Source of the DNA: Butyrivibrio sp. INlla18
Lineage (GTDB): Bacteria > Bacillota > Clostridia > Lachnospirales > Lachnospiraceae
Direction: 5' to 3'
Assembly: GCF_900103635.1 (NCBI RefSeq)
Contig: NZ_FMXK01000024.1
Location: 1 to 42,258, forward strand
DNA length: 42,258 nt
Part shown: positions 7,529-14,985 of the stretch, piece by piece
Position numbering within the stretch: position 1 is the stretch's first letter
Layout of the letters: each line of letters opens with the position of its first letter
Translations under genes and position numbers: made by a program
The notes under the pieces: generated by a model
Seen by the model: the letters and a program-made list of their open reading frames with translations, nothing else
What the model was told of the DNA's origin: nothing
The model's database searches: none

Positions 7529-9085
7529 ATGAAATATGCAGTAAGTAGCAGAGAGATGAAGATCTATGACAGGAATACTTCTGATATTTTTGGTATTCCA
7601 AGTCAGGTCCTTATGGAAAGGGCTTCATTAAAGGTAACTGACGTAATTGATGAGCGCATCAAGTCTAAGGGCTGTAAGAGAAAGTACAGAGCTCTAGTAA
7701 TGGCTGGTGTTGGCAATAACGGCGGCGATGGAGCAACTATAGCCAGATTACTTAAACAAAGAGGCTATCTTGTGAGCCTTTGCGTTGTTGGCGATCTTAC
7801 AAAGTGTAGTGACCTTTTGCTTTCTCAACTCAAGATCTGCGAAAAATATGGCATAGAGACTGCCACTTTTTCCAATATAAGAGACAACAAAAGCATCTTT
7901 GAATGGGATATCATAGTAGATGCATTATTCGGTATTGGTTTATCCCGCATTGTAACTGGAAGCTTTGGAGATGCGATAGGTTACATCTCAAGATGCAAGG
8001 AAGAAAAGAAAGACGATCTTCTTGTTGTATCTGTAGACATGCCTTCAGGAATAAATGCTGATAATGGAGAAATGCTGGGCACTGCTGTCAGAGCTGATGT
8101 GACAGTTACCTTTAATCAGATCAAGCTTGGTCAGATCCTATACCCAGGCTGTGAGTATGTTGGCGAGCTTGTAGTAGAGGACGCTGGTATTACAGAGGAG
8201 AGCTTTTGCGGAAGAACCCCAAGAGCATTTTTCTACGATGAATCTCCAGAAATGCTCCTTCCAGCAAGGAGAAAAGATTCCAATAAGGGAACAAATGGCA
8301 AAGTCCTTATAATTGCTGGCTCTGATGTTATAAGCGGAGCATGTAGCCTTGCAACTTTAGGGTGCCTCAAGGCTGGAGCCGGAATGGTCAAGGTATTTAC
8401 TAGGAGTAGCAACGCCAATATCCTAAAGACCACTATCCCAGAAGCTTTGATCGACGCCTATGATGAGCTTTCTGAGATCAAGGATAAGCTCATGGCAGAT
8501 TTTAAGTGGGCTGACGCTGTGGTTCTGGGACCTGGCATTGGTACTGATGATGTGGCACTTGAGCTTGTAAATATCACTTTAGATGCCTGTGACAAGCATC
8601 TGGTCCTAGATGCAGATGCTCTTAATCTCATTGCAGAGAGAGATGACCTTAGATCCAAGGTTTCAAACTATGCGGTATCAGGCAGAAAGCTTATTTTGAC
8701 ACCTCATCTTGCGGAGTTTGCACGTCTTTTCAAAAAGACAACAAAAGAGTGCAAGGATGCCGTATTAGAATTTCCAAAGATCCTTGCAGATGAGCTTCAC
8801 TGTACTGTTATCTGCAAAGATGCAAGAAGCGTTGTAAGTGACAGCAATGAGAAAAAGATATATATTAATGTGAGCGGTAACGATGGAATGGCAACAGCTG
8901 GTTCTGGTGATGTTCTGGCAGGCCTTCTTGGAGCTGTGTGCTGCATCATGGATACAGGCTTTGAAACAGCCTGTATAGGTGCATATATTCATGGACTTTC
9001 TGGTGATAGTGCTGCCAGGAAACATGGCAAATACGCTATGGTTGCTTCTGATATAGCAACTGAGCTTGAAGATATTTTGAGGTAA
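7529..9085 (+). CDS. nnr: Bifunctional NAD(P)H-hydrate epimerase / ADP-dependent NAD(P)H-hydrate dehydratase
   Basis: The enzyme repairs hydrated, inactive NADH and NADPH: the N-terminal domain interconverts R- and S-forms and the C-terminal domain dehydrates the S-form using ADP. The 518-residue product has both halves. The epimerase carries AGVGNNGGDGA near residue 59. The ribokinase-like dehydratase carries GTNGKVLIIAGS, GPGIGTDD near 333 and GMATAGSGDVLAG near 457. The start is the ATG at 7529, with AAGGGGGA upstream. A longer reading from a TTG at 7478 would begin inside the terminator stem and is rejected. The alanine racemase gene follows without a gap. Neighbouring rex also concerns NADH, though a terminator separates the two. 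Confidence 0.94.
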   Translation: MKYAVSSREMKIYDRNTSDIFGIPSQVLMERASLKVTDVIDERIKSKGCKRKYRALVMAGVGNNGGDGATIARLLKQRGYLVSLCVVGDLTKCSDLLLSQLKICEKYGIETATFSNIRDNKSIFEWDIIVDALFGIGLSRIVTGSFGDAIGYISRCKEEKKDDLLVVSVDMPSGINADNGEMLGTAVRADVTVTFNQIKLGQILYPGCEYVGELVVEDAGITEESFCGRTPRAFFYDESPEMLLPARRKDSNKGTNGKVLIIAGSDVISGACSLATLGCLKAGAGMVKVFTRSSNANILKTTIPEALIDAYDELSEIKDKLMADFKWADAVVLGPGIGTDDVALELVNITLDACDKHLVLDADALNLIAERDDLRSKVSNYAVSGRKLILTPHLAEFARLFKKTTKECKDAVLEFPKILADELHCTVICKDARSVVSDSNEKKIYINVSGNDGMATAGSGDVLAGLLGAVCCIMDTGFETACIGAYIHGLSGDSAARKHGKYAMVASDIATELEDILR

Positions 9086-10243
9086 ATGATGTTAGAAGAG
9101 TATTCAAGAGTTTATGCAAAGGTAGACATAGAGGCTATCAAATTCAATCTCATGTCTATGAAAAAGAACATTCCTGATCACACCAAGATCATGGCTGTAG
9201 TCAAGACAGATGCTTACGGTCATGGAGCAGTCAGGATTGCGCAGGAACTTGAAGAAGTGGATTATATCTGGGGCTATGCTGTAGCTACTGCAGAAGAGGC
9301 CTTTGAACTTAGAGATAACGCAGTTAAAAAGCCAATACTTATTCTTGGCTACACATTCCCATATGCCTATGAAAGGATGCTCATAGAGGGCGTTAGACCA
9401 ACAGTATTTAGAAAAGATATGCTTGAGGAACTAAATGAGTGCGCTGGTAAGCTTATTGCTAGAGGCGAACTTAGATCTAAGGCACCTATTCATATTGCTG
9501 TGGATACTGGAATGTCCAGAATAGGCATTACACCTGATGACGCAGGTGCTGAGTTTGTAAGAGATGCTCTTAAGTATGATAATCTTCAGATCGAGGGCGT
9601 ATTTACACACTTTGCAAGAGCTGATGAAAAAGATCTTTCTAATGTAAAAGAAAAGGAAGCTTTATTTAGTAAGTTTGTAGACAGGCTTGAAAGTGAAAAC
9701 AATATCAAGATCCCATTCAAGCACTGTGCTAATAGCGCCAGCATTATTGCAGTTCCAGAATCTTCAATGGATATGGTAAGAGCAGGCGTTACAATGTATG
9801 GCATGTGGCCATCTGAGGATGTTCCAAAGGATATCGTTGGCCTTAAGCCTACAATGGAGCTTATAAGCCATATCGTCATGATCAAGGAGGTTCCAGCAGG
9901 AACTCCAGTAAGCTATGGCGGAACCTTTGTAACAGATAAGCCTACCAAGATCGCAACTATTCCTGTGGGCTACGGTGATGGCTATCCTAGAAGCCTTTCT
10001 AATAAGGGATATGTCCTTATTGATGGCAAAAGAGCTAATATCCTTGGAAGAGTTTGCATGGATCAGTTCATGGTTGATGTAACTGATATCCCTAGAGTTT
10101 CTGAGGGAGACGAAGTTGTTCTCATGGGTAAAGATAAGACTTCAGGAGAAGAGATAAGCGCAGAACTCCTTGGAGATATGAGCGGAAGATTTAACTACGA
10201 GCTTACCTGCGATATCAGTAAGAGAGTACCTAGAATATTTTGA
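9086..10243 (+). CDS. alr: Alanine racemase
   Basis: This PLP enzyme interconverts L- and D-alanine for peptidoglycan. The 385-residue product has the usual length. The PLP lysine is K40 in AVVKTDAYGHG, the barrel continues with THFARADE and HCANSAS, and the second catalytic region is VSYGGTF followed by IPVGYGDGYPR and GRVCMDQFMVD. Two adjacent in-frame ATGs exist, at 9086 and 9089. The GAGG at 9079-9082, inside the end of nnr, is three bases from the first and six from the second, so 9089 may be the true start. The gene directly abuts nnr, a common pairing in Firmicutes, and should be co-translated with it. A bidirectional terminator follows. Confidence 0.95.
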   Translation: MMLEEYSRVYAKVDIEAIKFNLMSMKKNIPDHTKIMAVVKTDAYGHGAVRIAQELEEVDYIWGYAVATAEEAFELRDNAVKKPILILGYTFPYAYERMLIEGVRPTVFRKDMLEELNECAGKLIARGELRSKAPIHIAVDTGMSRIGITPDDAGAEFVRDALKYDNLQIEGVFTHFARADEKDLSNVKEKEALFSKFVDRLESENNIKIPFKHCANSASIIAVPESSMDMVRAGVTMYGMWPSEDVPKDIVGLKPTMELISHIVMIKEVPAGTPVSYGGTFVTDKPTKIATIPVGYGDGYPRSLSNKGYVLIDGKRANILGRVCMDQFMVDVTDIPRVSEGDEVVLMGKDKTSGEEISAELLGDMSGRFNYELTCDISKRVPRIF

Positions 10244-10257
10244 TATTTGGACATAGT

Positions 10258-10291
10258 AAAAGCGTTTCCTTAAAGTGGGAAACGCTTTTTT
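10258..10291. terminator. Bidirectional terminator shared by alr and the convergent J-domain gene
   Basis: AAAAGCGTTTCC (10258-10269) pairs with GGAAACGCTTTT (10278-10289), an eight-base loop between them. T runs follow on the plus strand, and the A run gives a U run on the minus strand. The stop codon of the convergent gene lies in the loop, so its last codons make up one arm. Confidence 0.88.
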
Positions 10292-11376
10292 GCATTTGCA
10301 TATTGAATATTTATTTCTGAAAGAGCAGCGGTATCACCGTCCATGTTATCTGGATGATAGAGCTTAACTAAGGTCTTATATTTTTTGTCTACGCTTTCTC
10401 TTGAGTTACAACCAGCAAAGAAATCAAAGGATGATGACCTTGCGTTATGAGAAGGTTCCTTGTCGTCTTCATAATCTTCCTCATAGTATTCATCATCATC
10501 TTCGTCGTCATATTCGTCATCGTAGTCATCGTCGTAGCCTTCATCTTCGTAGTACTCATCAGGATCATCGTCGCAGTCTTCATCATAGTCGTCGTATTCC
10601 TCGTCGTAATCCTCATCATACTCATCATCGAGGTCTTCATCATATTCATCTTCGAATTCTTCGTCGCCGTAGAAGTCATCTTTTTTGCTTTTCTTTGAGC
10701 GAAGCTCTTCTCTAAGTTCGTCGCTTTGCTGTTTTAAGAGCTTGGTATAGCTCTTTTCGTAATGTCTTTTACCAGCTTCTGGAAAGAGACGGTAGTATCT
10801 GCCTAGCCCCTGGGTCACAAAACCTGTGCCAAGGAGAGCTCTAAGTACGTAGATAACAGCATCTGCCACAACAGCAAAGAAAAGGATCTTATTAAATGAA
10901 GCAAAGACTGCAATTGCAAGAAAAACAGTAACCACAGGAACAAACATGAGAATCGTCAGTATCACAAGAAAGATAAAAATCAAAGAGCCTTTATATGAAT
11001 AGACAGAATTCATCCACCATTTCTGCAAGTCTCTAGACATGTTTATTATCACATAGTTACTTTTGGACATTGCTTCATTTGTCTCATGAACTATGCCATC
11101 TACAGGGATATCAAGAGTATGCTCACTTGTAGTTGGAATGGTCATATCCCCTGTGCCAAGAGCAAGGAGCCCTCCATTTGCAGAAAAAAGAATGTAGACA
11201 TTTACACACAAAAGTAGTGCGAAAGTAACACTTGTTAGTGGGAGAAAGCAAAAAAACAGCTTGAATACATGAAAAAATGCTTTAAAAAACCAAGTAAGCA
11301 TTGAAAAGACTGCTTTTGCTATAGTTATGATAAGATTGGCAATTGCATTTACAGCCAGTGATATTAACGAAATCAT
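10270..11376 (-). CDS. Membrane-anchored J-domain-like protein with extreme Asp/Glu/Tyr tract
   Basis: The 368-residue product has hydrophobic N-terminal segments (about 5-30 and 42-65), an apparent extracytoplasmic loop (about 66-128), and two further membrane spans (about 130-185). A basic linker (200-233) precedes an acidic tract at about 236-307 made almost only of Asp, Glu and Tyr. The C-terminus (316-366) resembles a short J domain: KYKTLVKLYHPDN carries the HPD triad at 341-343. J domains stimulate Hsp70 ATPase, so it may recruit DnaK to the membrane, but this is inferred. The start is the ATG at 11376 with GGGAGAG upstream. A TTG 33 bases earlier lies upstream of the predicted transcription start and is rejected. 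The gene is divergent from a channel-like gene across a palindrome. Confidence 0.8.
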   Translation of the reverse strand: MISLISLAVNAIANLIITIAKAVFSMLTWFFKAFFHVFKLFFCFLPLTSVTFALLLCVNVYILFSANGGLLALGTGDMTIPTTSEHTLDIPVDGIVHETNEAMSKSNYVIINMSRDLQKWWMNSVYSYKGSLIFIFLVILTILMFVPVVTVFLAIAVFASFNKILFFAVVADAVIYVLRALLGTGFVTQGLGRYYRLFPEAGKRHYEKSYTKLLKQQSDELREELRSKKSKKDDFYGDEEFEDEYDEDLDDEYDEDYDEEYDDYDEDCDDDPDEYYEDEGYDDDYDDEYDDEDDDEYYEEDYEDDKEPSHNARSSSFDFFAGCNSRESVDKKYKTLVKLYHPDNMDGDTAALSEINIQYANAKKRFPL

Positions 11377-11409
11377 ACAACTCTCTCCCAAACAAAACTC
11401 AATAAACAA

Positions 11410-11438
11410 ATTTTATATGAAAAAATCCAAAGTGTCGA
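11410..11438 (-). promoter_or_regulatory. Candidate promoter of the J-domain membrane protein gene
   Basis: Read on the minus strand, TCGACA (11433-11438), a 17-base spacer and TAAAAT (11410-11415) match the vegetative consensus at five positions in each hexamer. Transcription would begin near 11403, leaving a leader of about 27 bases before the ATG at 11376. Confidence 0.55.
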
Positions 11439-11446
11439 GAACATTG

Positions 11447-11492
11447 GTTATCATTCACAGTTTGCGGCTGCTCTAAAACTGTGAATGGTAGT
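11447..11492. repeat. Long palindrome between divergent promoters
   Basis: CATTCACAGTTT (11452-11463) is the exact reverse complement of AAACTGTGAATG (11476-11487), with a 12-base centre. Pairing extends outward five more positions to 11447 and 11492, counting wobble pairs. There is no T run on either side, so it is not a standard terminator. It lies between the -35 boxes of two divergent promoters (ending 11438 and starting 11512), the usual place for a shared operator. Confidence 0.75.
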
Positions 11493-11511
11493 AGAACGTT
11501 GAGGAGATACC

Positions 11512-11539
11512 TTGAAGACAAGTGGTTTTTTGTGATAAT
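11512..11539 (+). promoter_or_regulatory. Candidate extended -10 promoter of the channel-like gene
   Basis: TTGAAG (11512-11517) is followed after 16 bases by GATAAT (11534-11539), preceded by TGT, which gives an extended -10 TGTGATAAT. The downstream start at 11573 is about 33 bases away, with AAAGGGG as its SD. Confidence 0.55.
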
Positions 11540-11572
11540 CTGATATGTAGGCTTTTATAAAGGGGAAAAAAT

Positions 11573-13018
11573 ATGAAGATGATAAAAAAGATATTGGAAA
11601 AATGTCCATGGCTTACGTATGTGGTAGCGCTTATACCTTATGCAGTTGCTTGTTATGGTTATGCAATAACAGGAGAGTTTACTTTTTGGGAAGTAATTTA
11701 TGCTGCTGTTGCTATATACTTTGTAAACCCGGTTTCCGATATAGTTAATCCATATATTCTTTTTGGTGAGATCACATCGGTTATTGTCACTGCAGGTATT
11801 ATCCTTAGTGTTATCAGATATGCTTTCGTCAAGATGGAGTATTTTTTTACAAGATTTGCTAAAGATGCGACAGTAGTCTACTCTGACAATGAGCTTGGAG
11901 AGAATCTTGCCAAGACTTTGAGGCATGGCTATGTTGTGAGAGATACTGACAGACCACAGAAGGTCAAGAATCACATTGTTATGTTATCTGATGATGCAGA
12001 GAGCATCAGCTTTTATAGTAGAAATGAGTCAAGACTCAAGGATCAGTACGTTTATATGATGATGAATGGACTTGATTCTACACTTTTAAAGGCTGCTGAT
12101 ACTTCAGAGGCTGACCTTCATTTCTTTAACGTAAATGACATGATGGCTAGAGATTACTGGAAAAAGAACAATCTCTACGACCATGGTAAGGATACTTATT
12201 TCATAGCAATTGTTGGCTATGGTGATGTTGGAGAGGCTATTTTTAAATATGGTTATCTAAACAACATTTACAGCACAGAGCAGAACTTCGAGTATCATAT
12301 CTGGGGCTGTGAAGGCTCTAAGGCTAATTTTCTTAAGAACCTTCCTACAGAGAATGGCGACCGCATTGTCATCCATGACGAATATTGGGATAAAGACATG
12401 GATGTACTTGCCAAGATGAACAGAGTCATCTACACAGAGACAGACAAACAGATAGAACTTATTCAGAAGGTTCTCTATGTTAATCCGGGGGCTGAGATCC
12501 ACTGCTATTCAACAGATGAGATCAGCTATGAAGACATCTATGATTCCAATAAGATCCTTATCTTTGGCGATATGAAGGATATCCTTACTGAGGACAATGT
12601 TAAGAGTGAGAGACTGTATAGACTTGGTAAGCTCTTTAACTACGATTACAGCCTTAGATATTCAGAAAGAGAAGCTCCTGATGATTACAATGCAGAAGTT
12701 GAGGCAGAGTGGAAGAAGCTTGATGGCTTTAAAAAGAGCTCTAGCATCGCAAGAGCTGATCACTACTGGATCGAGAAAAGACTCAAAGAAGACGGCATAA
12801 TGGATGAAGATGATGAGGATGCACTTAGGATCGAGCACATCAGATGGAGCAGATTCCACTACATCAACCATTGGACATATGCTGAAAAGAGAGATAATGC
12901 CCTTAGAAAGCACAACATGCTGGTACCATATGAGAAGCTGTCAGATTCAGAAAAGGCCAAGGATGGAATTTATGACAGCAAGGTAAAGGCTGAAATAGAC
13001 GCTCTTGTCGGAGTCTAA
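11573..13018 (+). CDS. Channel-like membrane protein with Rossmann/TrkA-like and RyR-like domains
   Basis: The 481-residue product combines a small membrane unit with nucleotide-binding-like and RyR-like domains. TM1 is about 13-33, a pore-helix-like segment about 36-50 (FTFWEVIYAAVAIYF) and TM2 about 63-84. This aligns without gaps to two-TM potassium channels, but the TVGYGD filter is replaced by residues FVNPVSD (50-56). Two alpha/beta units follow: about 99-190 and about 207-345, the second with a dinucleotide-type loop VGYGDVG at 214-220. The C-terminal part (about 372-470) matches the RyR-domain pattern: EHIRW (421-425), HWTYAEKRD (433-441), KHNMLVPYEKL (446-456) and SEKAKD. A ligand-gated ion channel or sensor is plausible; ligand and ion are unknown. 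It has an AAAGGGG SD and an extended -10 promoter. Confidence 0.8.
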   Translation: MKMIKKILEKCPWLTYVVALIPYAVACYGYAITGEFTFWEVIYAAVAIYFVNPVSDIVNPYILFGEITSVIVTAGIILSVIRYAFVKMEYFFTRFAKDATVVYSDNELGENLAKTLRHGYVVRDTDRPQKVKNHIVMLSDDAESISFYSRNESRLKDQYVYMMMNGLDSTLLKAADTSEADLHFFNVNDMMARDYWKKNNLYDHGKDTYFIAIVGYGDVGEAIFKYGYLNNIYSTEQNFEYHIWGCEGSKANFLKNLPTENGDRIVIHDEYWDKDMDVLAKMNRVIYTETDKQIELIQKVLYVNPGAEIHCYSTDEISYEDIYDSNKILIFGDMKDILTEDNVKSERLYRLGKLFNYDYSLRYSEREAPDDYNAEVEAEWKKLDGFKKSSSIARADHYWIEKRLKEDGIMDEDDEDALRIEHIRWSRFHYINHWTYAEKRDNALRKHNMLVPYEKLSDSEKAKDGIYDSKVKAEIDALVGV

Positions 13019-13034
13019 TAAAATGTGGTATAGT
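13005..13034 (+). promoter_or_regulatory. Candidate promoter of the CBS/CorC gene and yebC
   Basis: TTGTCG (13005-13010), an 18-base spacer and TATAGT (13029-13034) are preceded by TGG, making an extended -10. The -35 lies inside the 3' end of the preceding gene. No terminator separates the two genes. Confidence 0.5.
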
Positions 13035-13083
13035 TTAATTTGATATTTTGGGTACATTTTGTGTTTCAATAGGAGGAACGACT

Positions 13084-14178
13084 ATGGACGAAGGCTTGCC
13101 TTCTGTCATTATTTTGATCATTGTACTTGCGATTCTATTGATCGATATTATTGTTCATGCGCTTTGCAAGGCTATCAATTACAAAAAGGAAATAGATCAG
13201 GACAAAAAAGATTCTGATGAAAATAAGGCTCAGGCTCAAAAGACCATCAAGCTTTTAAATGGTAAGTTCAGCAGTATTGAGGCAGTTCTTATCAATGGCC
13301 TGGCTAAGCTGTTTCTTTACATTTCTGGTGTAAGAGATAAGGATTCTTTTTCTGATGTAACAGAAGAGGAGATCAAGAAGGCCGTTACAGAAGGGCAGGA
13401 GCATGGCGTTATTCAGGAATCTGAAGCTGACATGATCACAAATATCTTCGAGTTTTCTGACAAGGAAGCTCAAGATATCATGACTAACAGAAATACTATG
13501 GTGGCTATTGATGCCAACATGACTCTAAAAGAAGCTGTTAATTTCATGATGGAAACCAACAACAGCCGTTTCCCTGTTTATCTGGATGACATTGATCACA
13601 TTATTGGAATCATGCATATCAGAGACGCAATGAAAAAGTTATCTGAAGAGACTGATGAGAATCTCCCTATTCGTAAGATAAAGGGATTACTTCGTCAGCC
13701 TAAGTTTGTTCCAGAGACCAGAAAGATCGATTCTTTGTTCCATAGCATGCAACTTACCAAGACTCAGATGGTCATCATCATTGATGAGTATGGCCAGACT
13801 GCAGGACTTGTTTCTATGGAAGACATCCTTGAGGAGATCGTAGGTAGCATTCTTGATGAATATGATGAGGATGAAGATTACATCAAACCTACAAGGAATC
13901 AGGATGAGTACACTGCATCAGGAATGACACCTTTAGAGGTACTTGAAAAGAAATTCGATATTTCTTTTGATGATTCAGAGTTTGAGACACTTAATGGATA
14001 TCTTATCTCCAAGCTTGATAGGATACCAGATGACGACGAAGATTTCGCCGTAGATGAACATGGCTATAGCTTCAAAATTCTTTCTGTGCAGAATCATATG
14101 ATACAGAGCGTTTTGGTATCAAAACTCCCTGAGGATACTGCGGCTCCAGAGGAAAAAGAATTAGAAATAGCAAAATAG
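13084..14178 (+). CDS. CBS-pair / CorC_HlyC-domain protein with a single membrane anchor
   Basis: The 364-residue product resembles the cytoplasmic half of hemolysin-III-like/CNNM-type proteins linked to magnesium or cobalt transport. Residues 7-28 form one membrane span. A CBS pair lies at about 120-245 (including MTNRNTMVAIDANMTLKEAV and VSMEDILEEIVGSI), followed by a CorC_HlyC domain at about 275-355 (TASGMTPLEVLEKKF, LNGYLISKL). The usual multi-span DUF21 transport domain is absent, so this may be a regulatory or adaptor form. The start is the ATG at 13084, with AGGAGG seven bases upstream; a longer frame from 13048 lacks an SD. Fourteen Asp/Glu residues cluster in the C-terminal third. 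The yebC gene follows after 28 bases and is probably co-transcribed. Confidence 0.85.
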   Translation: MDEGLPSVIILIIVLAILLIDIIVHALCKAINYKKEIDQDKKDSDENKAQAQKTIKLLNGKFSSIEAVLINGLAKLFLYISGVRDKDSFSDVTEEEIKKAVTEGQEHGVIQESEADMITNIFEFSDKEAQDIMTNRNTMVAIDANMTLKEAVNFMMETNNSRFPVYLDDIDHIIGIMHIRDAMKKLSEETDENLPIRKIKGLLRQPKFVPETRKIDSLFHSMQLTKTQMVIIIDEYGQTAGLVSMEDILEEIVGSILDEYDEDEDYIKPTRNQDEYTASGMTPLEVLEKKFDISFDDSEFETLNGYLISKLDRIPDDDEDFAVDEHGYSFKILSVQNHMIQSVLVSKLPEDTAAPEEKELEIAK

Positions 14179-14206
14179 ATTTAAAGTAAAGTGAAAGGAA
14201 GTTTTT

Positions 14207-14947
14207 ATGTCAGGACATTCAAAGTTTGCAAACATCAAACACAAGAAAGAAAAAAATGATGCAGCAAAGGGCAAGATTTTTACAATTATCGGTAGAGAAA
14301 TCGCCGTTGCAGTTAAGGAAGGTGGTCCAGACCCAGCAAACAACTTCAAGCTTGCACAGGTAATCGCTAAGGCTAAGGCAAATAACATGCCAAACGATAC
14401 TATCGAGCGTGGTATCAAGAAGGCTTCAGGTGCTGATGGCGCTGTAGACTACAAGAACATCACATACGAAGGATATGGTCCTGGTGGAACAGCTATCATC
14501 GTAGAGGCACTTACAGATAATCAGAATAGAACAGCTTCAAACGTTAAGAGCGCGTTCACAAAGGGAAATGGTAACGTTGGCACTCCTGGATGCGTATCAT
14601 ATATGTTCGACAAGAAGGGTCAGATCATCATCGACAAGGAAGAGTGCAAGGTTTCATCTGATGACCTTATGATGCTCGTTCTTGATGCAGGTGCTGATGA
14701 CTTCAACGAAGAGGATGACAGCTATGAGATCTTAACAGCTCCAGAGAATTTCCAGCCTGTAGTTGAGGCTCTTACAAAGGAGAATGTAGAGACAGTTTCT
14801 GCTGAGGTTACAATGATCCCTCAGAATTATGTTTCTGTAACAGATCCAGATACAGTTAAGTACATCCAGAGAATTCTTGATCTTCTTGATGAGGATGATG
14901 ACGTACAGGCTGTATATCACAACTGGGAAGAGCCAGACGAGAACTAA
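14207..14947 (+). CDS. yebC: YebC/PmpR-family (TACO1-like) protein
   Basis: The 246-residue product has the family length and the hallmark N-terminus MSGHSKFANIKHKKEKNDAA, followed by GKIFTIIGREI and the conserved segment YEGYGPGG. Members were long listed as transcriptional regulators. More recent work links YebC/TACO1 proteins to ribosomes and relief of stalling at proline-rich stretches, so the name transcription factor should be read with care. It acts in the cytoplasm. An AAAGGAAG SD precedes the ATG. Codon use shifts toward AAC, ATC and CGT compared with the flanking membrane protein gene, which suggests strong expression. It lies between the CBS protein gene (28 bases) and a polytopic membrane protein gene (38 bases). 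Confidence 0.93.
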   Translation: MSGHSKFANIKHKKEKNDAAKGKIFTIIGREIAVAVKEGGPDPANNFKLAQVIAKAKANNMPNDTIERGIKKASGADGAVDYKNITYEGYGPGGTAIIVEALTDNQNRTASNVKSAFTKGNGNVGTPGCVSYMFDKKGQIIIDKEECKVSSDDLMMLVLDAGADDFNEEDDSYEILTAPENFQPVVEALTKENVETVSAEVTMIPQNYVSVTDPDTVKYIQRILDLLDEDDDVQAVYHNWEEPDEN

Positions 14948-14985
14948 TCTAAACATAATAATAAGAGACGAGGGGAGTCCTGAAA

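Noticed and set aside
10389..10715. Several open frames on both strands over the acidic tract of the J-domain gene
   Set aside because: They encode only Ile/Val, His/Arg or Met/Thr repeats, as expected from out-of-frame reading of GAT/GAA/TAT-rich repeats.
11573..13018. VGYGD string at residues 214-218 of the channel-like protein, like a potassium selectivity filter
   Set aside because: It lies in a beta-loop-alpha context (IAIVGYGDVGEAI) typical of a Rossmann dinucleotide loop, far from the membrane part. The true filter position is residues 50-56.
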